From: UKL13-2 sp038321965 | GTDB lineage: Bacteria; Pseudomonadota; Gammaproteobacteria; Burkholderiales; Usitatibacteraceae | Assembly: GCA_038321965.1 (NCBI GenBank) | Contig: JBBQFL010000006.1 | Location: 84,854-148,853, forward strand | Reading direction: 5' to 3' | DNA: 64,000 bases | In this document: piece by piece, positions 34,453 to 43,686 of the stretch | How positions within the stretch are numbered: the stretch's first letter is position 1 | Layout of the letters: each line of letters begins with the position of its first letter | The notes under the pieces: model-generated | The model's input: only the letters and a program-made list of their open reading frames with translations | What the model was told of the DNA's origin: nothing | Database searches by the model: none | Position numbers and translations under genes: made by a program

Positions 34453-34474
34453 GACATTCGTCAGCTGAACAAAA

Positions 34475-35338
34475 TTACTTCTTTGGTGCATCAGCTTTTG
34501 GTGCGTCAGCCTTCGGTGCATCTGCCTTTGGAGCGTCAGCTTTCTTGGTGTCGTCTTTCTTGATGGGCTTGTCAGCCTTCTTGTCATCAGTAGCTTTCGC
34601 GGCTTTGTCGGCTTTGGCTTGCTTGGCGGCATCAGCTTTGGCTTTCTTTTCTTCGGCTTCTTTAGCAGCTTTGTCAGCCTTTTCTTTCTTAGCAGCTTCT
34701 GCCTTGGCCTTCTTCTCTTCAGCTTTCGCTTTCTTTTCTGCAGCAGCAGCAGCTTTCTTGTCTGCGGCGTCTTTTGCGGCTGCATCTTTCGCGGAAGGCG
34801 CAGCTTCTTTTACGTCAGCTTTCTTTGCGTCAGCAGCAACAGCTTTGTCAGCTTTCTTGGCTGGGGCTGCATCTTTTGCGGCGGCGGCAGCGGCGGCGGG
34901 TGCAGCGGCTGCGGCAGCAGCAGGTGCAGCAGCTTTTGCAGCAGCAGGCGCGGCGGCGGCAGCAGCAGCAGGTGCAGCAGCCTTAGCGGCAGCGGCGGCT
35001 GCAGGTGCAGCAGCAGCCGCAGCAGCCGCTTTAGCATCAGCGGCTGGCTTGGCATCCGCTTTCTTTTCGACGACTGCAGTGGTCTTCCCTGTCAGCGTTG
35101 CATCAGCGCCCATGGACTTCAGGGTACCTTCGCCAATACCGGGAACCTTGTCCACATCGGCCATGGTTTTGAACGGGCCATTCTTGGTGCGGTAGTCGAT
35201 GATGGCTTGGGCTTTGACTTCGCCGATGCCTTTAAGGGTAATCAACTCTTCTTTTGTTGCGGTGTTCAAATTGACTGCAGCAAACGCGATGGAGATCGAC
35301 GCGAAAAACGCGAAGATCGTGGCGAGGATTTTCTTCAT
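34475..35338 (-). CDS. Exported ComEA-like helix-hairpin-helix protein with a long histone-H1-like Lys/Ala tail
   Basis: 287 residues from MKKILATIFAFFASISIAFA, with GGAG upstream of the ATG; a signal peptide ends near residue 20. Residues about 20-80 are a ComEA-type double HhH DNA-binding domain (VNLNTATKEELITLKGIGEV; VDKVPGIGEGTLKSMGADAT). From about residue 90 to the end the sequence is only Ala, Lys, Pro, Asp and Glu, including a terminal array of KADAP repeats, much like histone-H1-type bacterial proteins. ComEA normally ends soon after the HhH domain. The basic tail would add non-specific DNA affinity; periplasmic DNA uptake is the likely role but not shown. Confidence 0.85.
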   Translation of the reverse strand: MKKILATIFAFFASISIAFAAVNLNTATKEELITLKGIGEVKAQAIIDYRTKNGPFKTMADVDKVPGIGEGTLKSMGADATLTGKTTAVVEKKADAKPAADAKAAAAAAAAPAAAAAAKAAAPAAAAAAAPAAAKAAAPAAAAAAAPAAAAAAAKDAAPAKKADKAVAADAKKADVKEAAPSAKDAAAKDAADKKAAAAAEKKAKAEEKKAKAEAAKKEKADKAAKEAEEKKAKADAAKQAKADKAAKATDDKKADKPIKKDDTKKADAPKADAPKADAPKADAPKK

Positions 35339-35730
35339 AAGTGCTCCAAGAGTGAGTGAGATAAAACGTTCTTTGCCCCGACTGCCTCGCTGTGGAAAGC
35401 GTGCTGCTTCGGTGCGATTCTGCTGATCGTTACAACCCGTTACACGAACCGCAATGGCTAGAACGAACTGCGGGTTGCGTGGTTGACAAGGTTGACGCTG
35501 ATCGCGTTGCCAAGGAATATTTTTCCCTTTTGGCCACAATAGCGTGAGAGGAATTGCGCGCTTGGTACCGCCCCCCGACTATGCAAAAACATTCGCCATA
35601 TATGCCATTGAGGATTTCCCACCAATCGCGAATACCGCAAACTTGTTGATTATATGAAATTTTTTTCAATGAAGCTAGCGCGCGGGTGGCATTTTCCCGA
35701 GACCACTAACGGCAAACGCGATACGCCGCT
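35339..35730. other. Intergenic region between hldD and the comEA-like gene
   Basis: About 390 bases without a credible gene. It should contain the promoter of the comEA-like gene and the 3' end of the hldD transcript. I found no clear sigma-70 pair, tRNA or strong hairpin. Short frames here lack family features. Confidence 0.5.
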
Positions 35731-36729
35731 TCACGCACGAGTTGTGGCTAGCCACGGAATATAGCGGGCGACGCCTACTTCGACGCTAAGGAAACTTTCG
35801 CTATAACCTGCGGAGCGCAAGTTGCCGAGATTCGCCTCTGTAAAACTCTGATACTTGCCTTTAAGCGCCTCCGGGAACGCGACGTACTCGATCAGGCGCT
35901 CCGCTTTCATCACATCGAGGGTTAACGCGGATTTTCCATCAAGCGCACGGCATGCATTGAGACTGGCCACTGCCATATCGTTAAACGTCTGGCTGCGGCC
36001 GGTACCCAGATTGAATATGCCAGAGACTGTTCCATGGTCCAGAAAAAACAGATTTACCTTGACGACATCTTCGATCGAAACAAAGTCCCTGCGTTGTTCG
36101 CCGTCTGCGTAGCCATCGCTGCCTTCAAACACCTTGATCTTGCCGTGAGCACGATACTGGTTGAAGAAGTGGTAGGCCACTGAGGCCATTCGGCCCTTGT
36201 GCGACTCGCGCGGTCCGTAGACATTGAAATAGCGAAACCCGGCAACCTGTGCGCTTGCAGTTGGCAGCTGCGCGCGCACGTGTTGATCGAAGAGGAATTT
36301 TGAATAGCCATAGACGTTCAAGGGCGCTTCGCACTCACGGGTCTCTGCAAACACCTTGCCGCCACCGTAGACTGCTGCCGAAGATGCATAAATAAAAGGC
36401 ACTGCCTCTTCCTGACACCACTCCAACAGGGAGAGAGAATAGCGGTAATTATTATCCATCATGTAGCGACCATCGGTCTCCATCGTGTCTGAGCAGGCGC
36501 CCTGATGCAATACCGCTTCGATGTCACCACCCAATTCGCCGGCTTCTACAACTTCCAGAAAATCCTTCTTGTCGACGTATTCAGCGATTTCGCAATCGAC
36601 AAGATTCTTGAATTTGTCCGCCTTCGCGAGATTGTCAACGGCGACGATATCGGAAATGCCACGCGCGTTTAGCGCCTTGACGAGATTGCTGCCGATAAAT
36701 CCGGCTGCGCCGGTAACGATGATGGTCAT
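35731..36729 (-). CDS. hldD: ADP-L-glycero-D-manno-heptose 6-epimerase
   Basis: 332 residues. IIVTGAAGFIGSNLVKALNA binds NADP. YASSAAVYGGG followed by the catalytic pair in VYGYSKFLFDQHVRA (YX3K near residue 140) and RYFNVYGPRESHKGRMASVA identify the heptose epimerase of LPS inner-core synthesis. It follows hldA on the same strand with a 27-base gap. Confidence 0.95.
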   Translation of the reverse strand: MTIIVTGAAGFIGSNLVKALNARGISDIVAVDNLAKADKFKNLVDCEIAEYVDKKDFLEVVEAGELGGDIEAVLHQGACSDTMETDGRYMMDNNYRYSLSLLEWCQEEAVPFIYASSAAVYGGGKVFAETRECEAPLNVYGYSKFLFDQHVRAQLPTASAQVAGFRYFNVYGPRESHKGRMASVAYHFFNQYRAHGKIKVFEGSDGYADGEQRRDFVSIEDVVKVNLFFLDHGTVSGIFNLGTGRSQTFNDMAVASLNACRALDGKSALTLDVMKAERLIEYVAFPEALKGKYQSFTEANLGNLRSAGYSESFLSVEVGVARYIPWLATTRA

Positions 36730-36756
36730 ATGGGTATCTAACTATTTCTCAAAAAA

Positions 36757-37698
36757 TCAGGCTAGCGATGCAATCAACTCTTCGCGCGACGCTGTGGCGG
36801 TGCCGAGTTTGCCGACGACCACCCCGGCAGCGCGATTGGCGATGCGTACCGCATCCTGCATGTTGGCACCCGCCGCCATCATCAGTCCAAGTGTTGCGAT
36901 AACGGTATCGCCGGCACCAGAAACATCGTAAACCTCCTGAGCTTGGGTCGGCTCATGCATTGCGCCTTTATCCGAGAATAGCGACATACCTTCTTCTGAC
37001 CGTGTCACCAGAAGTGCCTCCAGATCAAGTTCAGTACGGAGTTTTTCAGCCCGTTTAGCGAGGTCAGCTTCACCCGCCCACCGCCCGACCACCTGCCTGA
37101 ACTCGCCACGGTTGGGCGTGAGCAGCGTTGCGCCGCGATAACGCCCAAAGTCGTCGCCTTTGGGATCAACCAGAATGCGTTTGCCATGCGCCTTGGCAAC
37201 GCTGATCATCTTGGATACATGGGTCAATCCACCCTTGCCGTAGTCTGACAGGATAACGAGGTCAACATCATCCACCAGAGATTCGAACTCGCCGAGCTTA
37301 TCCTCTAGCACTTCGCGTGAAGGCGGCGTTTCGAAATCGATGCGCAATAGCTGTTGCTGACGACCGATGACACGAAGCTTCACCGTCGTCGGGAGCTGCG
37401 CATCTTTGTGAAACATCGTCGTGACATGTTCCCGTTCGAGCAACGCTGCCAAGGTGCGTCCGGCTTCGTCGTCGCCGACAACGGAGAGCAGCGTAGCCTT
37501 GCCGCCCAGCGACGCAATGTTACGTGCAACGTTGGCCGCACCACCGGGACGTTCCTCGGTGCGCTGCACGTGCACTACCGGTACCGGTGCTTCCGGTGAG
37601 ATGCGCGTGACATCGCCAAACCAATAGCGGTCGAGCATGACATCGCCAACCACGAGCACGCGTGCGCGTGTGCAATCGGGGAGCGTAAGTTTTGCCAT
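36757..37698 (-). CDS. hldA: D-glycero-beta-D-manno-heptose-7-phosphate kinase (kinase-only HldE/RfaE1)
   Basis: 313 residues of the PfkB/ribokinase family: VLVVGDVMLDRYWFGDVTRI, ERPGGAANVARNIASLGG and the anion hole DVSGAGDTVIATLGLM near residue 256. It phosphorylates heptose 7-phosphate at C1. The adenylyltransferase domain fused in E. coli HldE is absent, so a separate HldC should be elsewhere in the genome. Spacing to ugd is six bases. Confidence 0.93.
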   Translation of the reverse strand: MAKLTLPDCTRARVLVVGDVMLDRYWFGDVTRISPEAPVPVVHVQRTEERPGGAANVARNIASLGGKATLLSVVGDDEAGRTLAALLEREHVTTMFHKDAQLPTTVKLRVIGRQQQLLRIDFETPPSREVLEDKLGEFESLVDDVDLVILSDYGKGGLTHVSKMISVAKAHGKRILVDPKGDDFGRYRGATLLTPNRGEFRQVVGRWAGEADLAKRAEKLRTELDLEALLVTRSEEGMSLFSDKGAMHEPTQAQEVYDVSGAGDTVIATLGLMMAAGANMQDAVRIANRAAGVVVGKLGTATASREELIASLA

Positions 37699-37704
37699 AT
37701 CGGC

Positions 37705-39036
37705 CTACGAGGATTGCGCGCGGCCGATGGGGAAGTATTCGAACCCCTGCTCGCGCATCACATCCGGCTCATACAAATTGCGGCCGTCAAAAACAATCGG
37801 AGATTTGAGAGCGGTCTTGACGGCAGCGAAGTCCGGTGCACGAAAAGTCTTCCATTCAGTCGCGATGGCGAGCGCATCAGCGCCTGTCAACGCGTCCATC
37901 GGGCTATTGGCGTAGCTGACACTTTTGTTTTCGGCCAACAAGTGTTTGGCCTCCGGCATCGCGACCGGATCAAAGGCGACGATTTTTGCGCCGCGTTTTA
38001 CCAGGTCATCAATCAACACCAGGCTGGGCGCTTCGCGCATGTCGTCGGTGTTGGGCTTGAAGGCAAGGCCCCAGACGGCAATCCTGCGACCAGTGAGATC
38101 ATCACCGAATCTCTTTACGATCTTTTGCGTCAGCACATGTTTTTGCGCGTAGTTGACTCGCTCAACAGCATCGAGCAGCTTCAAATTCATGCCGGCTGCG
38201 GTCGCTGTGCGCTGCAGTGCCTGCACGTCTTTTGGAAAACACGAGCCGCCGTAACCAATTCCCGGATAAAGAAAGTGATAGCCAATTCGCGGGTCCGAAC
38301 CCATGCCACGGCGCACAGATTCAATGTCAGCACCAAGTAATTCGGCCAACAGTGCCAGCTCATTCATGAATGAAATGCGGGTTGCGAGCATCGCGTTGGC
38401 CGCGTACTTGGTCAGTTCGGCGGAGCGTACATCCATTACCATCAGGCGATCGTGGTTACGCTGGAATGGCGCATAGAGCGCTCGCATCGCGTTGATGGCT
38501 TCGTCGTTGTCGGCACCGATAACAATACGGTCGGGCCGCATGAAGTCTTCAACGGCCGCGCCTTCCTTGAGGAACTCTGGATTGGATACCACAGAAAACT
38601 TGACATCCTCACCACGTTTTTGCAGTTCCTCTGCAATCGCAGCCCGCACTTTGTCGGCTGTTCCGACCGGGACCGTCGATTTGTCCATGATGATCTTCGG
38701 GGATGTCATGAGTTTGCCCACGTTGCGCGCAGCGGCGACAACGTATTGCAAATCGGCGGAGCCGTCTTCGCCCGGTGGCGTACCGACGGCGATGATCTGT
38801 ATCTCGCCGAACTCGACGCCGACAGACACGTCCGTCGTAAAGCGCAGCCGCCCTGCTGCGACATTGCTCGCGACCATTTCCTTCAGGCCCGGCTCATAAA
38901 TTGGGATGCCACCGGAATTCAACGTTTCGATCTTCCTGGCATCGACATCCACACACAACACGTTATTGCCGACATCGGCCAAACACGCACCGGTGACAAG
39001 ACCGACATACCCAGTTCCAATGACTGTGATTTTCAT
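37705..39036 (-). CDS. ugd: UDP-glucose 6-dehydrogenase
   Basis: 443 residues. The N-terminal NAD site is GTGYVGLVTGACLADVGN; the catalytic Cys is in GYGGSCFPKDVQAL near residue 261; NPEFLKEGAAVEDFMRPDRI and AVWGLAFKPNTDDMREAPSL complete the three-domain enzyme. It makes UDP-glucuronate for surface polysaccharides. It sits between pyrF and hldA, within the LPS sugar genes. Confidence 0.95.
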   Translation of the reverse strand: MKITVIGTGYVGLVTGACLADVGNNVLCVDVDARKIETLNSGGIPIYEPGLKEMVASNVAAGRLRFTTDVSVGVEFGEIQIIAVGTPPGEDGSADLQYVVAAARNVGKLMTSPKIIMDKSTVPVGTADKVRAAIAEELQKRGEDVKFSVVSNPEFLKEGAAVEDFMRPDRIVIGADNDEAINAMRALYAPFQRNHDRLMVMDVRSAELTKYAANAMLATRISFMNELALLAELLGADIESVRRGMGSDPRIGYHFLYPGIGYGGSCFPKDVQALQRTATAAGMNLKLLDAVERVNYAQKHVLTQKIVKRFGDDLTGRRIAVWGLAFKPNTDDMREAPSLVLIDDLVKRGAKIVAFDPVAMPEAKHLLAENKSVSYANSPMDALTGADALAIATEWKTFRAPDFAAVKTALKSPIVFDGRNLYEPDVMREQGFEYFPIGRAQSS

Positions 39037-39068
39037 TTATTGAGCTGTTGATTCTGGAAAAAAATTGG

Positions 39069-39788
39069 CTACGCTGCCGCAACAACGTGGCGTTGTGCAG
39101 CGATTTGCTGGTTAATGGTCTGCAACGTTCCGACTGGATCTTTGGACTGCGAAATGCTCCGTCCGATTACAAGATAATCGGCGCCCATGTTGATAGCGTC
39201 AAGCGGCGTTAGTACCCGCTGCTGATCCCCGGCGTCATCGCCGTCGAGGCGAATTCCTGGCGTGACCAGCAAAAGCGCTGACCCGAAAGCCGCTTTCAAG
39301 TTTCTGGCTTCTTGCGCGGAACAAACAATGCCGTCGAGTCCGCAGGTCTTGGACAATGCTGCAAGGCGGAGCACATTGTCAGCCGCACTACCAACGAAAC
39401 CAACTTCAGTCATTTCGGCGTCGGACAGGCTGGTCAGAACCGTGACACCAATCAGCAATGGCGGGGTACTCGCTGCATCGACTGCCTCGCGCGCGGCCAG
39501 CAGCATCCGGCTTCCGCCGCTGGCATGCACATTCAGCATCCAGACGCCCTGAGACGCCGCAATGCGACACGCACCGGCAACAGTATTGGGAATGTCGTGG
39601 AATTTGAGATCGAGGAATACGTCGAACTGACGTTGAATCAGCGCGTCAACAATCTGCGGACCGGCGGCAGTATGCAATTCCTTGCCGACCTTAACGCGGC
39701 AAACAGCGGGGTCCAGGCGCGCAGCCAAGTCGAGTGCGCCTTTTGCATCCGGGTAATCGAGCGCAACAATGACGGGTTTGCTATTCAC
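39069..39788 (-). CDS. pyrF: Orotidine 5'-phosphate decarboxylase
   Basis: 239 residues. The catalytic block DLKFHDIPNTVAGACRIAAS near residue 60, VTPGIRLDGDDAGDQQRVLT near 176 and the C-terminal GADYLVIGRSISQSKDPVG are the PyrF signatures. It makes UMP. It overlaps lapB by four bases (ATGA), a betaproteobacterial arrangement. Confidence 0.95.
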   Translation of the reverse strand: MNSKPVIVALDYPDAKGALDLAARLDPAVCRVKVGKELHTAAGPQIVDALIQRQFDVFLDLKFHDIPNTVAGACRIAASQGVWMLNVHASGGSRMLLAAREAVDAASTPPLLIGVTVLTSLSDAEMTEVGFVGSAADNVLRLAALSKTCGLDGIVCSAQEARNLKAAFGSALLLVTPGIRLDGDDAGDQQRVLTPLDAINMGADYLVIGRSISQSKDPVGTLQTINQQIAAQRHVVAAA

Positions 39789-41020
39789 GTTTTCCCTTCC
39801 GTTTGCAATTTTGCCAAATGACGTTCAGCGCTTTCGTATTCGGCAGTTCGGCGCGGTGAAAATGTCTCCCAATCAGCACAGGCCGGGCATTGCCAATAGA
39901 ACTGCCTCGCTTTGAAACCGCAGTTGGCGCAAAGGTAGACTGCAAGTCTGCTGGAGTGCGTGTGTACCAGGTCCTTCAGCACCTTGAGATCCGCTTTTCT
40001 ACCTTCTGGCGCCGCAAGAAGTTCTGCTTCAAGCATTCGATCAAGGCCTACAAGTGTTGGATTTTGCCTTAAATCTTCCTTGACCAGTTCGTAAGCTGCG
40101 GTTGCGCCTTTCGTATCCAGCGTTGCATGAAAGATCGCATTGAACATATCCAGAGCGGGGTACTTTTTCTGTAAATCACTAAGCTCTTTCAAACCGAGTT
40201 CGGCGTCACCGATTGACGCGAAGCTGACCAGCATCTGATCAGCAACCAACCCAAGATATCCCGGGTTTTGCTGCTCAATCTTGCGCCAGACAGCAATCGC
40301 TTGCTGGTGGTTTCCAGCTGCAGCCAGCCATTCGCATTTCATCAAATTGGCTCGAACGCATTTTCCGTTTACGGCCAAAGCTGCATTCAAGAGTTCTTCA
40401 GCATTTTCAGCGTCGCCCTTTTGATGGGCTTGGAGCGCAGATTCACAATAATAATTGGCAATTTCCTTGCTCAATTGCGCTCCGGATAAGTCGCCCAACT
40501 TTATGCGCTCCGTAACTTTAATTGCCTTTGGCCAGTCACGCTCCTGCACATAGATCTCAAGCAAAAGCGTAAGGGTTTGCAGCTGTTGTCTGCTGCTCCC
40601 GGCAAGTTTTGCAGCAAGATCGCAAAGGATGCGTTCAGCATGCTCAAGTAATCCCGCTTTTTGAAAATCCAGCGCCAGATCGAGCAGAGCCGCAGTTCTC
40701 TGTTCAGCCGGTAAATCCGCGCGCTCAGATAGACTCTGGTGAATGCGTATTGCGCGATCTACTTCACCGCGCTTGCGGAACAAGTTGCCGAGCGCAAACT
40801 GCAGTTCAATTGCCTCCGGCTGCTGTTTTGTAACCTCAATAAATGCCTCGATCGCCTTGTCCGGCTGTTCTGCCATCAGGAAATTAAGTCCTTTGAAGTA
40901 TGACTGTGGCAACGCACGCGACTCCGACAGTAGTTGTTTGATATCGACGCGAGCCACCAGCCAGCCCATGCCAAAACAGGCCAAGGCCGCGAGGAAAAGC
41001 CATGGCAACCATTCAAACAT
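39785..41020 (-). CDS. lapB: Lipopolysaccharide assembly protein LapB (YciM)
   Basis: 411 residues from MFEWLPWLFLAALACFGMGW; the frame runs a little further up but that part precedes the membrane anchor. One N-terminal helix, then about nine TPR repeats facing the cytoplasm (for example AIEAFIEVTKQQPEAIELQF), and a C-terminal rubredoxin-like CANCGFKARQFYWQCPAC. LapB directs LpxC to FtsH and so limits LPS synthesis. It overlaps lapA by eight bases. Confidence 0.94.
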   Translation of the reverse strand: MFEWLPWLFLAALACFGMGWLVARVDIKQLLSESRALPQSYFKGLNFLMAEQPDKAIEAFIEVTKQQPEAIELQFALGNLFRKRGEVDRAIRIHQSLSERADLPAEQRTAALLDLALDFQKAGLLEHAERILCDLAAKLAGSSRQQLQTLTLLLEIYVQERDWPKAIKVTERIKLGDLSGAQLSKEIANYYCESALQAHQKGDAENAEELLNAALAVNGKCVRANLMKCEWLAAAGNHQQAIAVWRKIEQQNPGYLGLVADQMLVSFASIGDAELGLKELSDLQKKYPALDMFNAIFHATLDTKGATAAYELVKEDLRQNPTLVGLDRMLEAELLAAPEGRKADLKVLKDLVHTHSSRLAVYLCANCGFKARQFYWQCPACADWETFSPRRTAEYESAERHLAKLQTEGKT

Positions 41021-41312
41021 TGTTTTCGTTACCCGATGGGGGCGGTAATACGGTGTTCGCCTCGTGCGCCTTGTGCTGGAGCGCACGATTGAGTTTTCGC
41101 ACTTCTCGCTTAAGTTGAAATATTGTCATCAGCGAAGCTAGCAAACCAAGCAATAGCCCGCCGCCGAAAAAGGCCAACAGGATTAACACCAGGGGCGCTT
41201 TGAGACTGGAATCCATGTAGCCGTAAAGGATCACCGGCTCCGCGTTTCTGGCCGCGAACCAGACAATAAGCAGAATCACGATGATGCGCACGATCCAAAT
41301 CAGAATTTGCAT
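41013..41312 (-). CDS. lapA: LapA-domain membrane protein
   Basis: 99 residues: two helices near residues 3-20 and 40-62 with a short loop (NAEPVILYGYMDSSLKAPLV), then a coiled-coil-like basic tail (IFQLKREVRKLNRALQHKAH). This is the DUF1049/LapA pattern, and it is followed directly by lapB as in E. coli. Confidence 0.88.
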   Translation of the reverse strand: MQILIWIVRIIVILLIVWFAARNAEPVILYGYMDSSLKAPLVLILLAFFGGGLLLGLLASLMTIFQLKREVRKLNRALQHKAHEANTVLPPPSGNENNV

Positions 41313-41365
41313 GATCTTTCGCTCCCTTTTTGATCGATAAGCCTGAAATACGGGCTCAATAAAAT

Positions 41366-41395
41366 GAAAAAGCCAGATGCGTCACCACATCTGGC
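41366..41395 (-). terminator. Rho-independent terminator after ihfB
   Basis: Minus-strand stem GCCAGATG/CATCTGGC with an 8-base loop followed by TTTTTC. It lies 20 bases beyond the ihfB stop and separates it from lapA. Confidence 0.8.
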
Positions 41396-41414
41396 CAATT
41401 CTGCAACCAACATT

Positions 41415-41729
41415 CTATTCGCCCGACTTGGTAACGTCGACCGCCGCGTCAATGAGGTCGACGCGTTCGCGCAATTCCTTGCCCGCTTTAAAATGTGGGA
41501 CATATTTTTTAGGCACTTGCACTTTTTCGCCAGTCTTTGGATTTCGTCCGGTACGTGGGGGCCGGTAATTCAAGCCGAAACTACCAAAGCCGCGGATTTC
41601 AATGCGGTCACCACTGGCAAGCGTATGGGACATCGCATCAAGCATCGCCTTCACGGCGAGCTCTGCATCCTTGGGCGCTAATTGGCTGTGACGCGCGCTG
41701 AGGATTTCAATCAATTCTGACTTGGTCAT
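41415..41729 (-). CDS. ihfB: Integration host factor subunit beta
   Basis: 104 residues from MTKSELIEILSARHSQLAPK; upstream frame ignored. RIEIRGFGSFGLNYRPPRTG then RNPKTGEKVQVPKK is the DNA-bending beta-arm with its intercalating Pro. It pairs with IhfA. It follows rpsA as in E. coli and other proteobacteria. Confidence 0.95.
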   Translation of the reverse strand: MTKSELIEILSARHSQLAPKDAELAVKAMLDAMSHTLASGDRIEIRGFGSFGLNYRPPRTGRNPKTGEKVQVPKKYVPHFKAGKELRERVDLIDAAVDVTKSGE

Positions 41730-41776
41730 TGACTTCACGAGGCGCTTCCTGAAATCGTTATTGCAAGATAAAAGCT

Positions 41777-41810
41777 GGTGCTGGGCCGTGTTAAAACACA
41801 GCCCAGCACC
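41777..41810 (-). terminator. Strong hairpin after rpsA
   Basis: GGTGCTGGGC and GCCCAGCACC are perfect 10-base arms extended inward to about 15 of 16 pairs, with a weak T-rich follow-up (CTTTTAT). It lies between rpsA and ihfB, so it is either a terminator or a processing/attenuation hairpin that keeps S1 and IHF levels separate. Confidence 0.65.
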
Positions 41811-41834
41811 CACCTGATTTTTAGCGAATTTTAA

Positions 41835-43553
41835 TTATTCGCCTTGCTTCAGCTTGGCTTTAAGCAACGCACCCAAGTTGGTCGTACCCGCATTGGACGG
41901 CGCATCATCAACCATGCGTTTCATCGCATCTTTTTCTTCAGCCGAATCCTTGGCCTTGATGGAAAGATTGATGTTGCGCGTCTTGCGGTCGACGTTGACG
42001 ATCACAGCTTCGATCTCGTCGCCTTCTTTCAGATGCGTACGGATATCTTCCACACGTTCGCGTGAAACTTCCGAAGCACGCAGATAGGCTTCAATGTCGT
42101 CCGTCAGTGCAATCGTTGCACCTTTGGCGTCAATCGATTTCACGCGGCCTTTGACCAGCGTGCCCTTGTCGTGGATCGCGGTGAAGTTGGTGAAAGGATC
42201 ATCGTCCAGCTGCTTGATACCCAGGGAGATACGCTCGCGCTCCATGTCGATGGCCAACACAACGGCTTCGAGTTCGTCGCCCTTCTTGTAGTTCTTGACG
42301 GCTTCTTCGCCCGGAACATTCCAGGAGAGATCCGACAAATGAACGAGACCGTCGATATTGCCAGGCAAGCCGATGAACACACCGAAATCGGTGATTGATT
42401 TGATCGTGCCTTTGACTTTTTCGCCCTTCTTGTGGGACATCGAAAACTCTTCCCAAGGATTCGCCATGCACTGCTTCATGCCCAGTGAAATACGACGGCG
42501 TTCTTCGTCGATCTCGAGGATCATGACTTCGACTTCGTCACCCAGCGACACAACTTTGGCTGGATGGACATTCTTGTTGGTCCAATCCATTTCGGAAACG
42601 TGAACCAGACCTTCGATACCGGCTTCGATTTCGATAAACGCGCCGTAGTCAGTCAGGTTGGTGACTTTGCCGAACAGACGTGTACTCTGTGGGTAGCGAC
42701 GTGAAAGACCCGTCCATGGGTCGTCGCCCAATTGCTTCATGCCTAGTGAGACGCGGTTCTTTTCCTGATCGAACTTGAGGATCTTGGCTTCGACTTCGTC
42801 GCCAACATTCAACACTTCCGAAGGATGTTTGACGCGACGCCAAGCGAGATCGGTAATGTGCAACAAGCCATCGATACCACCCAGATCCACAAACGCGCCG
42901 TAATCAGTGATGTTCTTGACGATGCCTTTGACCACGGCGCCTTCTTTCAGATTGGCCATCAGCGCAGCACGGTCGGCACCAGCCGATGCTTCCATCACGG
43001 CACGGCGCGAAACCACAACGTTGTTACGCTTGCGATCAAGCTTGATCACTTTGAATTCGAGTTCCTTGCCTTCGAACATCGAGGTGTCTTTGACGGGGCG
43101 CACATCGACCAGTGAACCCGGCAGGAAGGCGCGAATGCCATTGACCATCACGGTCAGGCCGCCCTTCACTTTGCCGGAAACCATACCGGTGATAATCTCG
43201 CCCTTGTCCAGTGCGACATCCAAATCATGCCAAGCCGAAAGTTTCTTGGCACGCTCGCGTGAAAGCTTAGTTGCGCCATGGCCATCTTCGATGGCTTCGA
43301 TCGCAACAGTGACAAAGTCGCCGACTTTAACTTCAAGCTCGCCTTTGTCATTCTTGAATTCTTCAACGGGGATCACGGACTCGGACTTCAAGCCGGCGTT
43401 GACCACCACGATATTACGATCGACGAGCACCACTTCGGCGGTGATCATTTCGCCAACGCGCATCTCCTGACGGGTCAGGCTTTCCTCAAACAGGGCGGCA
43501 AAGCTATCCATCGAGGGCGGGGCGGATTTGGAAGGTTGGGCGGATGCGGACAT
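41835..43553 (-). CDS. rpsA: 30S ribosomal protein S1
   Basis: 572 residues from MSASAQPSKSAPPSMDSFAA. Six S1 repeats are visible, for example GIVKNITDYGAFVDLGGIDG, GKVTNLTDYGAFIEIEAGIE and GTIKSITDFGVFIGLPGNID. It brings mRNA to the 30S subunit. There is no good Shine-Dalgarno before any candidate start (GTG 43565, ATG 43553, ATG 43511), as is typical for the autoregulated rpsA leader; start choice is therefore uncertain. Confidence 0.95.
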   Translation of the reverse strand: MSASAQPSKSAPPSMDSFAALFEESLTRQEMRVGEMITAEVVLVDRNIVVVNAGLKSESVIPVEEFKNDKGELEVKVGDFVTVAIEAIEDGHGATKLSRERAKKLSAWHDLDVALDKGEIITGMVSGKVKGGLTVMVNGIRAFLPGSLVDVRPVKDTSMFEGKELEFKVIKLDRKRNNVVVSRRAVMEASAGADRAALMANLKEGAVVKGIVKNITDYGAFVDLGGIDGLLHITDLAWRRVKHPSEVLNVGDEVEAKILKFDQEKNRVSLGMKQLGDDPWTGLSRRYPQSTRLFGKVTNLTDYGAFIEIEAGIEGLVHVSEMDWTNKNVHPAKVVSLGDEVEVMILEIDEERRRISLGMKQCMANPWEEFSMSHKKGEKVKGTIKSITDFGVFIGLPGNIDGLVHLSDLSWNVPGEEAVKNYKKGDELEAVVLAIDMERERISLGIKQLDDDPFTNFTAIHDKGTLVKGRVKSIDAKGATIALTDDIEAYLRASEVSRERVEDIRTHLKEGDEIEAVIVNVDRKTRNINLSIKAKDSAEEKDAMKRMVDDAPSNAGTTNLGALLKAKLKQGE

Positions 43554-43686
43554 AGGAGACTGCACTTTCGGGTTAGGCCACTGTCAGGCGACGGTGGCGG
43601 TTTATCAACGTCAATCCCTAGGGAGGATTAACACCAGTACTGCACATTTGTCGGGGAAGCGCACATCAGAGAAAAACGCCCTGATA

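Noticed and set aside
34480..35060. Short repeated units that might suggest a CRISPR or other array
   Set aside because: The repeats are in-frame codons for KADAP and AAAP, not constant repeats with unique spacers.
34545..35195. Long Ala/Ser-rich plus-strand frames opposite the comEA-like tail
   Set aside because: They arise from the low-complexity GCx/AAx codons of the Lys/Ala tail; no start signal or family features.
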